NCBI GenBank assembly: GCA_028564925.1
Contig: CM053034.1
Span: 149,666,052-149,730,051 of the forward strand
Direction of reading: 5' to 3'
Source: Lithobates sylvaticus
Taxonomy: Eukaryota; Chordata; Amphibia; Anura; Ranidae
DNA length: 64,000 nucleotides
Every line of letters starts with the position of its first letter. Position 1 is the first letter of the stretch. A program made the translations under genes and the position numbers. Under the pieces are notes generated by a model. That model was not told the DNA's origin and did no database searches. It saw only the letters and a list, made by a program, of their open reading frames with translations. Shown here one piece after another: positions 46,010 through 57,232 of the stretch.

Positions 46010-47347
46010 TACGTCTAGATCCGTCTAGAACATCGCAGGGACTTATCCGCGTTTTCTGTGAGAAAGAGATCATATTCTAACCGGGCCTTTTCTAATCTAG
46101 TTTTTGTGGTCAAAGAAGGATTATCTTGGAAATTTACAAAGGCAGTGTTATATTCTAAGACCAATTTGCGTTCGAGAATTTTTCGCTCACGTTTAAACAT
46201 TGCAGATTGGCGTTGGACTATTCTACGTAGTACTGGTTTATGTGCTTCCCAGAGAGTCAGTGTAGAAATTTCAGGGGAGGTATTATGTGTCAGATATTCT
46301 TTTAAGGCTTGGTCAAATATGAGGCGATGAGATGTTTTTTTTAGCAAAATATCAGGGAGGTACCATGATGAGTCGTGCGATTTAGGTATAGTAGATGCTA
46401 TGGTAGTATATACTGCATTATGGTCTGAACAAGGGATTGGTATAATGTTTGATGAGAGAATCTCTGGTAACATACCAACAGTTAGGAGTATATGGTTGAT
46501 TCAAGAGAAGGTTTTATGGGGATGCGAGTAGTAAGTATATTTCCTTTTTGCTGGGTTATGTTCTCTCCAAGAGTCAACTAATGCCGCGTACACACGAAGG
46601 GACAATCCGCGGGATTATCCTCTGGACTGAAGTCCAGCGGATAATCCCCTCGTGTGTGGGCGCCGGCGGACTTTTTGGCGCCAAAGTCCGGCGGACCAAA
46701 GTTTTAAGTTTTGTTTTAAAATTATCCGCTGGACTTGGCAGTCCAGCGGACAACCCCGCCGTTAGTGGGCAAGTCCGCGGGACTTTTGAAATGAACGGAC
46801 TTGCCGCTCATCGGCAAGTCCGTTCATTTAGCACGTGACTTCAGGTTACGTAGCTAGCGTAGGCAGTTACTGCCGCCGCGCTAGCTCCGTGACCTGCCAT
46901 GGATTTAAAGGGAATCCCCACGCCGAAAAAACGGCGTGGGGGTTCCCCCAAATCCATGTCAGACCCTCATCCGAGCACGCAGCCTGGCAGGCCAGGAAAG
47001 GGGTGGGGACGAACGAGCGCCCCCCCCCTCCTGAGCCGTACCAGGCCGCGTGCCCTCAACATGGGGGGTGCCCTGGGGAAAGGGGGGCCGTGCGGCCCCC
47101 CCCCACCCCAAAGCACCTTGTCCCCATGTTGATGAGGACAAGGGCCTCTTCCCGACAACCCTGGCCATTGGTTGTCGGGGTCTGCGGGCGGGGGCTTATC
47201 GGAATCTGGGAGCCACTTTAATAAGGGGGCCCCCAGATACCGGCCCCCCACCCTATGTGAATGAGTATGGGGTACGATGTACCCCTACCCATTCACCTAA
47301 GGTGTAAAATGTAAAGTACAAAAACACACACACTTTAGAAAAAATAT

Positions 47348-47353
47348 TTTATT
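47348..47353 (-). terminator. poly(A) signal, left arm
   Basis: AATAAA on the minus strand, the mirror of the signal at 48423-48428. Confidence 0.5.
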
Positions 47354-47456
47354 GCACTGCTCCGGGGGTCTTCTTCCGTCTTGGGGGTCTTCTCGCCGGA
47401 CTCCTCCGCTCTCTTCTGCTCTTTTACCTAGCTCTTTCACGAGCGGGGGAGTCCGG

Positions 47457-47552
47457 CTACCTTCTTCGTCGTCGCCGCCGTCTGGGGGTCTCGATCCGCC
47501 TTCGGGGGTCTTCTTCCATCTTGGGGGTCTTCTCGCCGGACTCCCCCGCCAT
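47457..47552 (-). CDS. candidate mini-ORF in the left arm, mirror of 48223-48318
   Basis: The ATG at 47552 (minus) is the exact mirror of the one at 48223. It begins MAGESGEKTPKTEEDPR and would end in an Arg-rich tail. It is reported only because it is the first ATG downstream of the TATA box. No homologue is recognised and translation is unproven. Confidence 0.2.
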   Translation of the reverse strand: MAGESGEKTPKMEEDPRRRIETPRRRRRRRR

Positions 47553-47805
47553 TTACCAAGCTCTTTTACCGAGCGGGGGAAGTCCGGCTACCTTCTTCGT
47601 CGTCGTCGCCGTCGTCTGGGGTTCTCGATCCGCCTTTGGGGGTCTTCCGGGGGTCTCTTCTGTTCTTGCGGCGGTCGTCGTCTTCCGCGCCGCCGGCGCC
47701 TTCTTCTTCTTCTTCTTCTTCTTGTCCTTCTTCTTGTTCTTCTTCTTCCGATGTTGACCCGACGCTCTCTCTGCCCGGAATGCCTGTGCCGCTCTACGCT
47801 CGGAC

Positions 47806-47812
47806 TTATATA
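47806..47812 (-). promoter_or_regulatory. TATA box, left arm
   Basis: TATATAA on the minus strand, about 78 bp from the palindrome centre, facing outward. Confidence 0.55.
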
Positions 47813-47962
47813 GGGACATGGGGGACAGGGTCACATGCACATGTCACATGGTGACCCCGCCCCCTTGTGTTGTCACAGTCCCGGAGGATGCTGGGACTGT
47901 GACATCGCAAGGGGGCGGGGTCACCATGTGACATGAACATGTGACCCTGTCCCCCATGTCCC

Positions 47963-47969
47963 TATATAA
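47963..47969 (+). promoter_or_regulatory. TATA box, right arm
   Basis: TATATAA within CCCTATATAAGTCCGAGCG, symmetric with 47806-47812. It is followed about 30 bp later by a purine-rich leader. Confidence 0.55.
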
Positions 47970-48222
47970 GTCCGAGCGCAGAGCGGCACAGGCATTCCGG
48001 GCAGAGAGAGCGTCGGGTCAACATCGGAAGAAGAAGAACAAGAAGAAGGACAAGAAGAAGAAGAAGAAGAAGAAGGCGCCGGCGGCGCGGAAGACGACGA
48101 CCGCCGCAAGAACAGAAGAGACCCCCGGAAGACCCCCGAAGGCGGATCGAGAACCCCAGACGACGGCGACGACGACGAAGAAGGTAGCCGGACTTCCCCC
48201 GCTCGGTAAAAGAGCTTGGTAA

Positions 48223-48318
48223 ATGGCGGGGGAGTCCGGCGAGAAGACCCCCAAGACGGAAGAAGACCCCCGAAGGCGGATCGAGACCCCCAGACGGCGG
48301 CGACGACGAAGAAGGTAG
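48223..48318 (+). CDS. candidate mini-ORF in the right arm, Arg-rich, 31 residues
   Basis: The first ATG downstream of the right-arm TATA box opens a frame beginning MAGESGEKTPKTEEDPRRR and ending in eight arginines before TAG. It lies in one of the tandem 137-bp units. I recognise no family; it may well be untranslated. Confidence 0.2.
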   Translation: MAGESGEKTPKTEEDPRRRIETPRRRRRRRR

Positions 48319-48422
48319 CCGGACTCCCCCCGCTCGTGAAAGAGCTAGGTAAAAGAGCAGAAGAGAGCGGAGGAGTCCGGCGAGAAGACCCCCAAGACGG
48401 AAGAAGACCCCCGGAGCAGTGC

Positions 48423-48428
48423 AATAAA
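48423..48428 (+). terminator. poly(A) signal, right arm
   Basis: AATAAA followed by AAAAGTGTGTGTGTTTTTG, a GT-rich stretch of the kind found downstream of cleavage sites. It lies about 430 bp from the inferred start. Confidence 0.55.
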
Positions 48429-50299
48429 ATATTTTTTCAAAAGTGTGTGTGTTTTTGTACTTTACATTTTACACCTTAGGTGAATGGGTAGGGGTACATC
48501 GTACCCCATACTCATTCACATAGGGTGGGGGGCCGTTATCTGGGGGCCCCCTTATTAAAGGGGGCTCCCAGATTCCGATAAGCCCCCGCCCGCAGACCCC
48601 GACAACCAATGGCCAGGGTTGTCGGGAAGAGGCCCTTGTCCTCATCAACATGGGGACAAGGTGCTTTGGGGTGGGGGGGGCCGCACGGCCCCCCTTTCCC
48701 CAGGGCACCCCCCATGTTGAGGGCACGCGGCCTGGTACGGCTCAGGAGGGGGGGGGGCGCTCGTTCGTCCCCACCCCTTTCCTGGCCTGCCAGGCTGCGT
48801 GCTCGGATGAGGGTCTGACTTGGATTTGGGGGGAACCCCCACGCCGTTTTTTCGGCGTGGGGATTCCCTTTAAATCCATGCCAGCTTGCGGAGCTAGCGC
48901 GGCGGCATTTACTGCCTACGCTAGCTACGTAACCTGAAGTTACGTTCGAAATGAACGGACTGCTCCGTGTGTGGGCAAGTCCGTTCATTTTCAAAAGTCC
49001 CGCGGACTTTTGGCCGGCGGATTATCCGCTGGAGAAGTCCGTGCGTGTGTGGGCAAGTCCACACGCTCGGAAAGTCCAGCGGACCTAGCTGGAAAGTCCC
49101 GCGGGATTGTCCGCTGGACTAGGTCCGCCGGCAAAAGTCCGCACGTGTGTACGCGGCATAAGTTATATCTCGAGAGAAGTTGTGAGAAAGATTGCTTGGT
49201 TGGGCTTCTCGGTGGAGAGTATGGTGATTTATCTAGAAATGGGAGGAGGACCTGGTTTGAGTTTCCACACACAATAATTGTACCCATCCTGTGCGTGGAT
49301 ACTACTTGTAGAAGGTGAGATAGAAAGGATGTAGGCTGTTTGTTTGGGGCATAACAGGACACAACTGTAACTGCTGTATCCATAATATGTCCCGTGAGAA
49401 TAATATATCTCCCTTCGGGATCTTTGATTTCTGATTTGAGTATAAATGGGATAGAGCGGTGAAAAGCTATAAGGATTCCACGTTTCTTTGTGGTAGCTGA
49501 GGCCGTGAAAATTTGTGGATAAGAGGAGCTCATATATTTGGGTGTGGAGTCCACTGTAAAGTGAGTTTCCTGTAAGCAAACTATATGAGCTTTCTGTGCT
49601 TGAAAGAAACGGAACGCTTTAGTGCGTTTTTGCAGCACATTATTCCCTGTACATTCAGGCAAAGAATGTTTAACTGTGCCATGGTAGATGATATAAGTGA
49701 TGCTTCTTACCATTATTCACCGTTTTTTGGCTGAATGGATCAATCCAATTGAGCGAAAAAAAGGAAAAGGTGAAGATGGACCAGGGATAAACTAAAAGAA
49801 GAGAAAAAACATGTAACATGAGTAGTAAGATATAATACTGTAACTAGTAGATTATGATAAATATCAAGAATTACCAGTGATGAGTAGGGATGAGCCCAGT
49901 GTTCGATTCGAACCCATGTTCGAATCGAACATCGTCCGTTCGTCGAAACCAGAGCTTTGTGGGTCGTTCACATCAAATTCGTGTGATACGAACGGCCCAC
50001 AATGCACTGTACCAGTCGCAGTGCATTGCTGGCTGATGATTGGCCAAGCATGCACTGTGACCCCCGCATGCTTGGCCAATCACAGCGCAGGCAGCGAGGA
50101 GAGGCATAATTGGCCACAGGCAGGATGCCTGTGGCCAATTATAGCTCAGGGGGGTTTAGTACATGCCCCACACTATATAAGGCCACCACTGCAGCGGCCT
50201 TGTATAGTGTTGTGCGGCATTCATAGAGAGCAGGATAGGCAAGGACAGTATCAGCTGTGCTTTATACTTCTTTAGATAGCACTGTTACAGTGAATGTAG

Positions 50300-50470
50300 T
50301 GTTCAGGGAGAGAGCAGGATAGGCAGGGACAGTGTCAGCTGTGCTTTATACTTCTTTAAAAAGCGCTGTTACAGTGAGTGTAGTGTTCAGGGAGAGAGCA
50401 GGATAGGCAGGGACAGTGTCAGCTTTGCTTTGCTTCCTAACCTAGTGCTGTTACAGTGGGTGTAGTGTGC
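50300..50470 (+). repeat. direct repeats of about 105 bp inside the hAT element
   Basis: The unit with AGGATAGGCAGGGACAGTGT, TTTATACTTCTTT and GCTGTTACAGTGA recurs from 50230 onward with few differences. Confidence 0.75.
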
Positions 50471-50569
50471 CTCCTGCACACTGCACAGCATACACCTGAA
50501 TCTACCCCCTCATTGCTGGTGTTGTGTAGTTGATTTGTGCAACACAGGCATCTGCCTAATATTCAGTCA

Positions 50570-51158
50570 TGTCATTTACACAGGAATCAGTGCATTTAAA
50601 TAGCACTGATTGCTGTATAAATGACAATGGTCCCAAAAATGTGTCAAAAATGTCAAATGTGTCTGCCATAATGTCGCAGTCACAATAAAAATCGCTGATC
50701 GCCGCCATTATTAGTAAAAAAAAAAATATTAATAATAATGCTATAACACTATCCCCTATTTTGTAAACGATATAACTTGTGCGCAAACCAATCAATAATC
50801 ACTAATTGCATTTTTTTTAACCAAAAATATGCAGAAGAATACGTATCGGCCTAAACTGAGGAAAAATAATTTTTTTATAGATTTTTGGGGGATATTTATT
50901 ATAGCAAAAAGTAAAAAATATTGAATTTTTTTCAAAATTGTCGCTCTATTTTTGTTTATAGCGCAAAAAATAAAAATCGCAGAGGTGATCAAATACCACC
51001 AAAAGAAAGCTCTATTTGTGGGAAAAAAAGGACGCTAACCTTGTTTGGGAGCCACGTTGCATGACCGCGCAATTGTCAGTTAAATCGGCTCAGTGCCGAA
51101 TCGCAAAAAGGGGCCTGGTCCTTTGGCTGCAAATTGGTCCGGGGCTTAAGTGGTAAAT
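50570..51158 (-). mobile_element. TTAA family A fragment inside the hAT element
   Basis: TAAATGACAATGGTCCCAAA, GCGCAAACCAATCAATAAT and CACCAAAAGAAAGCTCTATT in reverse orientation match family A. The right end GGGGCTTAAGTGGTAAA is present; the left end is lost. Confidence 0.75.
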
Positions 51159-52451
51159 GCCTTTTTTTCCTTTACAAATGTAATTTTGTGCAGGGACAGT
51201 TCTAAACATGGGAAACAAATGCCACTTCACAGGCATACTTTAGACACCCCCCAGGTACGATATTTAAAGAAATATTTCACTTATCACTTCATGCATCATT
51301 AAACTTAGTGCTCCAGAAAAAACGTCCGTTTTTAAAACTTCTTTTTGCATTGATACATGTCCCCTGGGGAAGGACCCGGGTCCCCAAACCCTTTTTAGGA
51401 CAATAACATGCATATTGGTCATTATAAATAGCACTTTAGATTGAAAACGTTCACATCCATTGTAACTAATAGGGTTCTAACGTTCGTGCAAACTTTCGGT
51501 CCGTTTGCAGGTTCTGGTGCGAACCGAACTGAGGGGTGTTCGGCCCATCCCTAGTGATGAGGAAGAAATCTCCCCATCAGGGGAAAAGGGGCCGACCTCA
51601 ATCATCCACATAATATTAGTGAGCGATCGAGGGACGCACATTGGGACACACGAAACTGCCGCAAAAAGAGGACAAGCCCTATGAAACGAACATCATCAAG
51701 CTGTATAGGGACGTAGCCAGCTCGGCTATAAATAAAATGTTAGGACAAAATCTCTGATTGATTGTCCTGGGAGGTAAATGAGATCAGTACTCTGGAGTGT
51801 ATTATTATAACTTATATTAGGGTATAGTTGGGAAAATCCATGAGAAGATTATGGGTATAAGGATGGGGAGTGGAATAGGGAACTGGGAAAGAGAATATAA
51901 AAATGAACAAGTAGACCTATAACTACCCGGATGATACAGGTATGGGTTTAAATACCACAAAATGATCAGAAAGTGGGATTTAGATAAAATAACACTTGGA
52001 CTGAGCTATATCAGGTAAAACAACCTATGTACTGAATGCAACAATAACATTCGCTTAGTAATGTTCAAGCAAGTAAAAACTGAGTTAGACTACATAAAGA
52101 AAATGGTAACTGGATTGTGCAGTAAATCTAGATTGATTAAAGAAAAATAGTTGATACCCTTCAAAGATAGAGCCAATATATATATTAGGGAATGGCCTCC
52201 CACAGCACTATCCAGCATCATGTTAGGCCTTTACACCGAAAGGGCACAAATCACATAAAGAGAAACCAAGTGGTCTTGTAAAATTATTATGGAATCCTTC
52301 CAAAGGGAGGTTTAATATTAAATTATGAGGACCGATGCTAGATACAGTTTTACAGTCTTTTCAGCCATGTGACAGACATTCAGTGACTACAGTCTGGAAG
52401 AGTGGGTGAAGCAATGAGGGGTTCAGAAGAGACTGTGGGTAGGACAAGTGG

Positions 52452-52739
52452 TCAGTCCATGGAGTTTTCTTGATCCAGCGGAAGAGAGGCTAAACGAGTC
52501 CTCTTATGAGCATGTTGGTTTCCAATTTTCTCTGGAGATTGAGAAGAGCTGTGTGGGCTGGAAGGGGTTGACCTCCTTTGTGATGAGTTAGAGATGTGTG
52601 GATCATCCACAAGGCATAGATCTTGTAATACTCGTTGTAATTCTTCTGAGGATCTGCAGGTAAACTTTGAGCACTGGTATGTAAACCGGATGGAAAACAG
52701 AAATCCCCATTGATAAGTGATACGATGACTTTGTAGCAC
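52452..52739 (-). pseudogene. LINE ORF1 C-terminal end
   Basis: The reading LQSHRITYQWGFLFSIRFTY and SSEELQRVLQDL is the C-terminal domain of L1/Tx1-type ORF1. It ends in a Ser/Pro-rich tail at KRTRLASLPLDQENSMD. The rest of ORF1 is missing on the high-coordinate side. Confidence 0.7.
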
Positions 52740-52741
52740 TG

Positions 52742-53270
52742 TCAGTTGAAGAACCTATTGGACTTCGTCAGCGGTGGGTGGTCTGACGAATATTGTTACT
52801 TTTTATTTTATTTTAAATAAACCGGTATATACCAGTCTACACTTAGAGTGTTTCCCCTTTTATTTTTTATCTTGGGGAACTTTTTTCTGTTTGGATTTCG
52901 TGGTTTTGCTTTGGTTGCTGATCGTTGCCTACACATGGAACATCACCCATTAATGAGTCACCACACAGATTGCATCTAATTTGAAACAGAATTTTCCTGC
53001 TTTCTCCATGATTGGGTCCACGCTTATGTGCATAGCACATTTGGTAAGAGTACCTATTAATTTATGGTGGAGGATTTTATTCACTTTATGATTTATTCAA
53101 GTTATCATCCACAGTCACTGGGGTAATCATCCACATCATTTTAATCTGTATCTTCCGGATAAGAACTTTTGTCACCACATTTTACAAATTTAGTGTTTTT
53201 GGTGTATATATGTTTTTCAGATGCGCTGCACTATTTTTTATGTTATATATTCTTTTATATATATATGCTA
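52742..53270 (-). repeat. AT-rich repeat-like segment, possibly the Penelope 3' region
   Basis: It lies directly downstream (minus strand) of a Penelope RT fragment. It contains a GACGAAGTCCAATAGG motif and has no coding region. Its tie to Penelope is inferred from position. Confidence 0.4.
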
Positions 53271-54009
53271 TGATTTATGACGACATTGTCTGACTGTACT
53301 CCAATGTTATTATTGTTGCTGTAAAACTTTTAATAAAAAACAATGAAACTAAATTGAGATGGTTATCATTGACATAAGATAAAAGGGCTGGCAACTCTGC
53401 TACCTTACAGCCCCAACCAAGTGTAAGGTCATCTATAAATCTGCCATACCATTTGATGGCATCTGCACATGGGTTGGAGTGGGAGAACAAAAATAGTTCC
53501 TCCCACCACCAACCCATGTATAAATTGGCTAGGGACAATGAAAACTTGGCACCCATGCAGGATCCCCTGCAATGCAAATAGTATGCCGGATCAAAAATAA
53601 AATAATTATGTTGCAGCAAAAAGGAAACTGATAAAATCTAAAATTCTTTCAACTCTGCACTATAGGTACTAAAAAGGTTTAGGTGAAAATATAGAGCATC
53701 CAGTGCCAAGCTGTGTGGGATACATGAATAGAGGGACTTGAAGTATAAGGTAATCCAAACATACTGTATGTCTTCTGTCAAATAATGTCACTGTGGATGT
53801 ATCCCTAATGTAGCCTGGTAGTCTTTTGACCAAAGACTGTAGGAACTGGTCAATCCACTCTCCAAGTTTCTCAAGCAGGGAACCAATACCTGCAACTATC
53901 GGTCAGCCGGAATGTCACCTTTATGGAGTTTAGGTAAGTGATGAAAAACCGGAATAACCGGAAATCCACCATGAGGGAATCTGCTGTTTTAGATGTTAAA
54001 ACCCCACCT

Positions 54010-55434
54010 CTTTATCAATGTCTAAATGTTGGTATAATTGTTGCTGAAAGATTTTTGTGGGATCGATCTTTAACCACTAGCCGACCTGCCGCCATCACTA
54101 TACTGCAGCAGGTTGGCTCTCCTGGGCAAATCGCTGTAGCTGTACTTTGGCCCTTTAAATAGACTTAGCAGGCGCGCGCCGCCGTGTGACATAGGAGTTG
54201 ATGCGCGTACCCAGTGGCTGCGTTGTTCACCGGGCACCCGCGATCGCTCCTGAGAGAGCGAGAACGGGGGATCTGTCCATGTAAACAGACAAATCCCCTG
54301 TTCTGTCAGGGAGAGGAGAGACATCTGCTGTTTCTAGAGATTAGAAACAGCGATATCTCTCATCTCAGTCACTAAACTGCCCCCTCCCTAGGACACACTT
54401 AACCCCTTGATCGCCCCCTCGTGTTAACCCCTTCCCTGCCAGTGACATTTTTTTACAGTAATCAGTGGCTATTTTTAGCTCTGATCGCTGTATAAATGTG
54501 AACGGTCTCAAAAAAGTGTCAAAAGTGTCCAATATGTCTGCCGCAATGTCGTAGTCCCGCTAAAAATTGCAGATCACTGCCATTACTAGTTAAAAAAAAT
54601 GTAAAAATTAAAAAAAAGGGAAAAATAAATCTATCCTCTATTTTGTAGATGCTATTACTTTTGCGCAAACCAATCAATATACGCTTATTGTTTTTTTTTT
54701 TTTTACCAGAAATATGTAGAAGAATACATATTGGTCTAAACTGATGTCGAAATTAGTTTTGTACAAATTTTTTGAGGGAAATTTATTATAGCAACAAATA
54801 AAAAATATAGTTTTTTATTCAAAATTGTCGCTCTGTTTTTGTTTATAGCGCAAAAAATAAAAACTACAGAGGTCATCAAATACCACCAAAAGAAAGCTCC
54901 ATTTGTGGGAAAAAAAGGACGTCAATTTTGTTTGGGTGCAGCGTCGCATGCCCGCGTAATTGTCAGTTAAAGCGACCTAGTGCCGTATCGCAAAAAATGG
55001 CCAGGTCATTAACCTCCCTGGCGGTATGATTCTGTCCGGAATTTAGTGCTGAAAGCGGTACAATTATTTTGCATGGAAATTTGGCGTTTTTATATTGTAG
55101 GAATGCAATTCTTATGAATAACTCACTTAAATCTGTCCGAACCAGAGTCTAGTAGACATCCCGGGTATGATAAAGTTTGAAACACAAAATCATAAATTAT
55201 AATATAATAAAAATATATATAAAAATGATTCAATAATGTAATCAAATCAAAAACACTGAAATTTGCTCAGTTGCAGAATAGTCGCTGTCATTAAATTTAT
55301 TGTTTGATGATAAATTGTGATTCTAATTTTTTATCGGTGTTTTCTAGCTGGTCTAAAACCACTTTTGACATAAAGGGACACTTTTTGGTTGCTATGGACA
55401 ATCTCCAGTTTCCAGGCAGAAAAAAAATCTTTAT
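54010..55434. repeat. tandem duplication, unit 1 (1425 bp)
   Basis: This segment repeats at 55435-56860. By eye I found one base substitution and a one-base difference in a T run. It covers 60 bp of Penelope DNA, most of family A element 54074-57265 and the first 420 bp of a family B element, so it postdates all three insertions. Confidence 0.9.
55013..55434 (+). mobile_element. family B piggyBac-like element, cut by the duplication
   Basis: It begins CCTCCCTGGCGGTATG after TTAA at 55009-55012. It stops at the duplication joint AAAATCTTTATCTTTATC. Confidence 0.85.
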
Positions 55435-56860
55435 CTTTATCAATGTCTAAATGTTGGTATAATTGTTGCTGAAAGATTTTTGTGGGATCGATCTTTAACC
55501 ACTAGCCGACCTGCCGCCATCACTATACTGCAGCAGGTTGGCTCTCCTGGGCAAATCGCTGTAGCTGTACTTTGGCCCTTTAAATAGACTTAGCAGGCGC
55601 GCGCCGCCGTGTGACATAGGAGTTGATGCGCGTACCCAGTGGCTGCGTTGTTCACCGGGCACCCGCGATCGCTCCTGAGAGAGCGAGAACGGGGGATCTG
55701 TCCATGTAAACAGACAAATCCCCTGTTCTGTCAGGGAGAGGAGAGACATCTGCTGTTTCTAGAGATTAGAAACAGCGATATCTCTCATCTCAGTCACTAA
55801 ACTGCCCCCTCCCTAGGACACACTTAACCCCTTGATCGCCCCCTCGTGTTAACCCCTTCCCTGCCAGTGACATTTTTTTACAGTAATCAGTGGCTATTTT
55901 TAGCTCTGATCGCTGTATAAATGTGAACGGTCTCAAAAAAGTGTCAAAAGTTTCCAATATGTCTGCCGCAATGTCGTAGTCCCGCTAAAAATTGCAGATC
56001 ACTGCCATTACTAGTTAAAAAAAATGTAAAAATTAAAAAAAAGGGAAAAATAAATCTATCCTCTATTTTGTAGATGCTATTACTTTTGCGCAAACCAATC
56101 AATATACGCTTATTGTTTTTTTTTTTTTTTACCAGAAATATGTAGAAGAATACATATTGGTCTAAACTGATGTCGAAATTAGTTTTGTACAAATTTTTTG
56201 AGGGAAATTTATTATAGCAACAAATAAAAAATATAGTTTTTTATTCAAAATTGTCGCTCTGTTTTTGTTTATAGCGCAAAAAATAAAAACTACAGAGGTC
56301 ATCAAATACCACCAAAAGAAAGCTCCATTTGTGGGAAAAAAAGGACGTCAATTTTGTTTGGGTGCAGCGTCGCATGCCCGCGTAATTGTCAGTTAAAGCG
56401 ACCTAGTGCCGTATCGCAAAAAATGGCCAGGTCATTAACCTCCCTGGCGGTATGATTCTGTCCGGAATTTAGTGCTGAAAGCGGTACAATTATTTTGCAT
56501 GGAAATTTGGCGTTTTTATATTGTAGGAATGCAATTCTTATGAATAACTCACTTAAATCTGTCCGAACCAGAGTCTAGTAGACATCCCGGGTATGATAAA
56601 GTTTGAAACACAAAATCATAAATTATAATATAATAAAAATATATATAAAAATGATTCAATAATGTAATCAAATCAAAAACACTGAAATTTGCTCAGTTGC
56701 AGAATAGTCGCTGTCATTAAATTTATTGTTTGATGATAAATTGTGATTCTAATTTTTTATCGGTGTTTTCTAGCTGGTCTAAAACCACTTTTGACATAAA
56801 GGGACACTTTTTGGTTGCTATGGACAATCTCCAGTTTCCAGGCAGAAAAAAAATCTTTTT
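55435..56860. repeat. tandem duplication, unit 2
   Basis: Second copy of 54010-55434. Identity ends within CAGAAAAAAAATCTTT, after which the intact family B copy continues. Confidence 0.9.
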
Positions 56861-57232
56861 ATTATATAAAATGACATGCAGGGCACTGGGCAGACCACTA
56901 GGGACAAAGGGGATGTGTCTTTTTTGTATACAGTACTGTAATCTGTAAGATTACAGTACTGTATGTGTGTTGTGTTTTTAAACTTTGGCGCCGATCTCCG
57001 CTCCCGTGCGTCGGAACGTCGCAGGGAATGGAGATCAGCGGCACTCGGCACTGAGTGAATCGAGTGAGCGGACGGCTCGCTCACACAGCGGGGAGACATC
57101 GCAGGATCCAGGGGAAAAGGTAAGTAACTTCCCCCCCTGTATCCTGCAACGCAGCCCGAGTCTGGCTGGGGGTTACCGCTCCTAGCAGAAAAAACTGAAC
57201 CCGAGCCAGACTCGGGATTACCGCCTAGGAGG
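56439..57232 (+). mobile_element. family B piggyBac-like element, complete
   Basis: TTAA at 56435-56438 and 57233-57236 encloses CCTCCCTGGCGGTA and TACCGCCTAGGAGG ends. The sequence is closely related to 32398-33201, including the ATCTGTAAGATTACAGTA hairpin. Confidence 0.9.

Larger units (their letters stand above)
46582..49158. mobile_element. 2.58-kb palindromic Harbinger-type element with TAA duplication
   Basis: The termini TGCCGCGTACACACG and CGTGTGTACGCGGCA are inverted and flanked by TAA (46579-46581 and 49159-49161), as in Harbinger elements. The two halves are near-perfect inverted copies around 47887/47888, with only about 10 bp of loop. Each arm, read outward from the centre, has a TATA box, a GAA-rich stretch, three tandem units of about 137 bp, an AATAAA and a GC-rich module. 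No transposase is present. The many mirrored open frames are by-products of symmetry. It interrupts a LINE endonuclease frame exactly. Confidence 0.9.
46016..49713 (-). pseudogene. LINE ORF2 endonuclease domain, interrupted
   Basis: The reading KAFRFFQAQKAHIVCLQETH at about 49560-49620 is the apurinic-type endonuclease core with its QETH motif. It continues through GRYIILTGHIMDTAVTVVSC and NKQPTSFL to about 49165. After the inserted element it resumes at 46578 with VDSWREHNPAKRKYTYYSHP, INHIL and DHNAVYTTI (SDH motif). It ends in the post-endonuclease helical region near 46020. GNSNQ stands at the usual catalytic GDSN position. Reverse transcriptase is missing. Confidence 0.85.
49885..51553. 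mobile_element. hAT non-autonomous element with exact 8-bp duplication GTGATGAG
   Basis: The ends TAGGGATGAGCCC and GTTCGGCCCATCCCTA are inverted. GTGATGAG lies at 49877-49884 and 51554-51561. The interior holds direct repeats of GGGAGAGAGCAGGATAGGCA at about 50310-50420 and a family A fragment at 50570-51158. No transposase is seen. Confidence 0.9.
46012..52741 (-). mobile_element. L1/Tx1-type LINE (minus strand), split by a palindromic element and a hAT element
   Basis: From high to low coordinates: the ORF1 C-terminal end (52739-52452), a spacer, then the ORF2 endonuclease. The spacer is interrupted by the hAT element 49885-51553 and the endonuclease by the palindrome 46582-49158. ORF2 stops near 46016 without a poly(A) tail, so the 3' half is gone, and ORF1 is cut at its 5' side. 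Endonuclease reading is well preserved, so the copy is not very old. Confidence 0.85.

Noticed and set aside
47352-48424. Long mirrored open frames rich in Ser/Phe or Lys in the palindrome
   Set aside because: The same sequence read on both strands of an inverted repeat gives paired open frames. The composition comes from GAA/TTC runs, and the starts of the longest frames lie upstream of the TATA box. No protein family is recognised.
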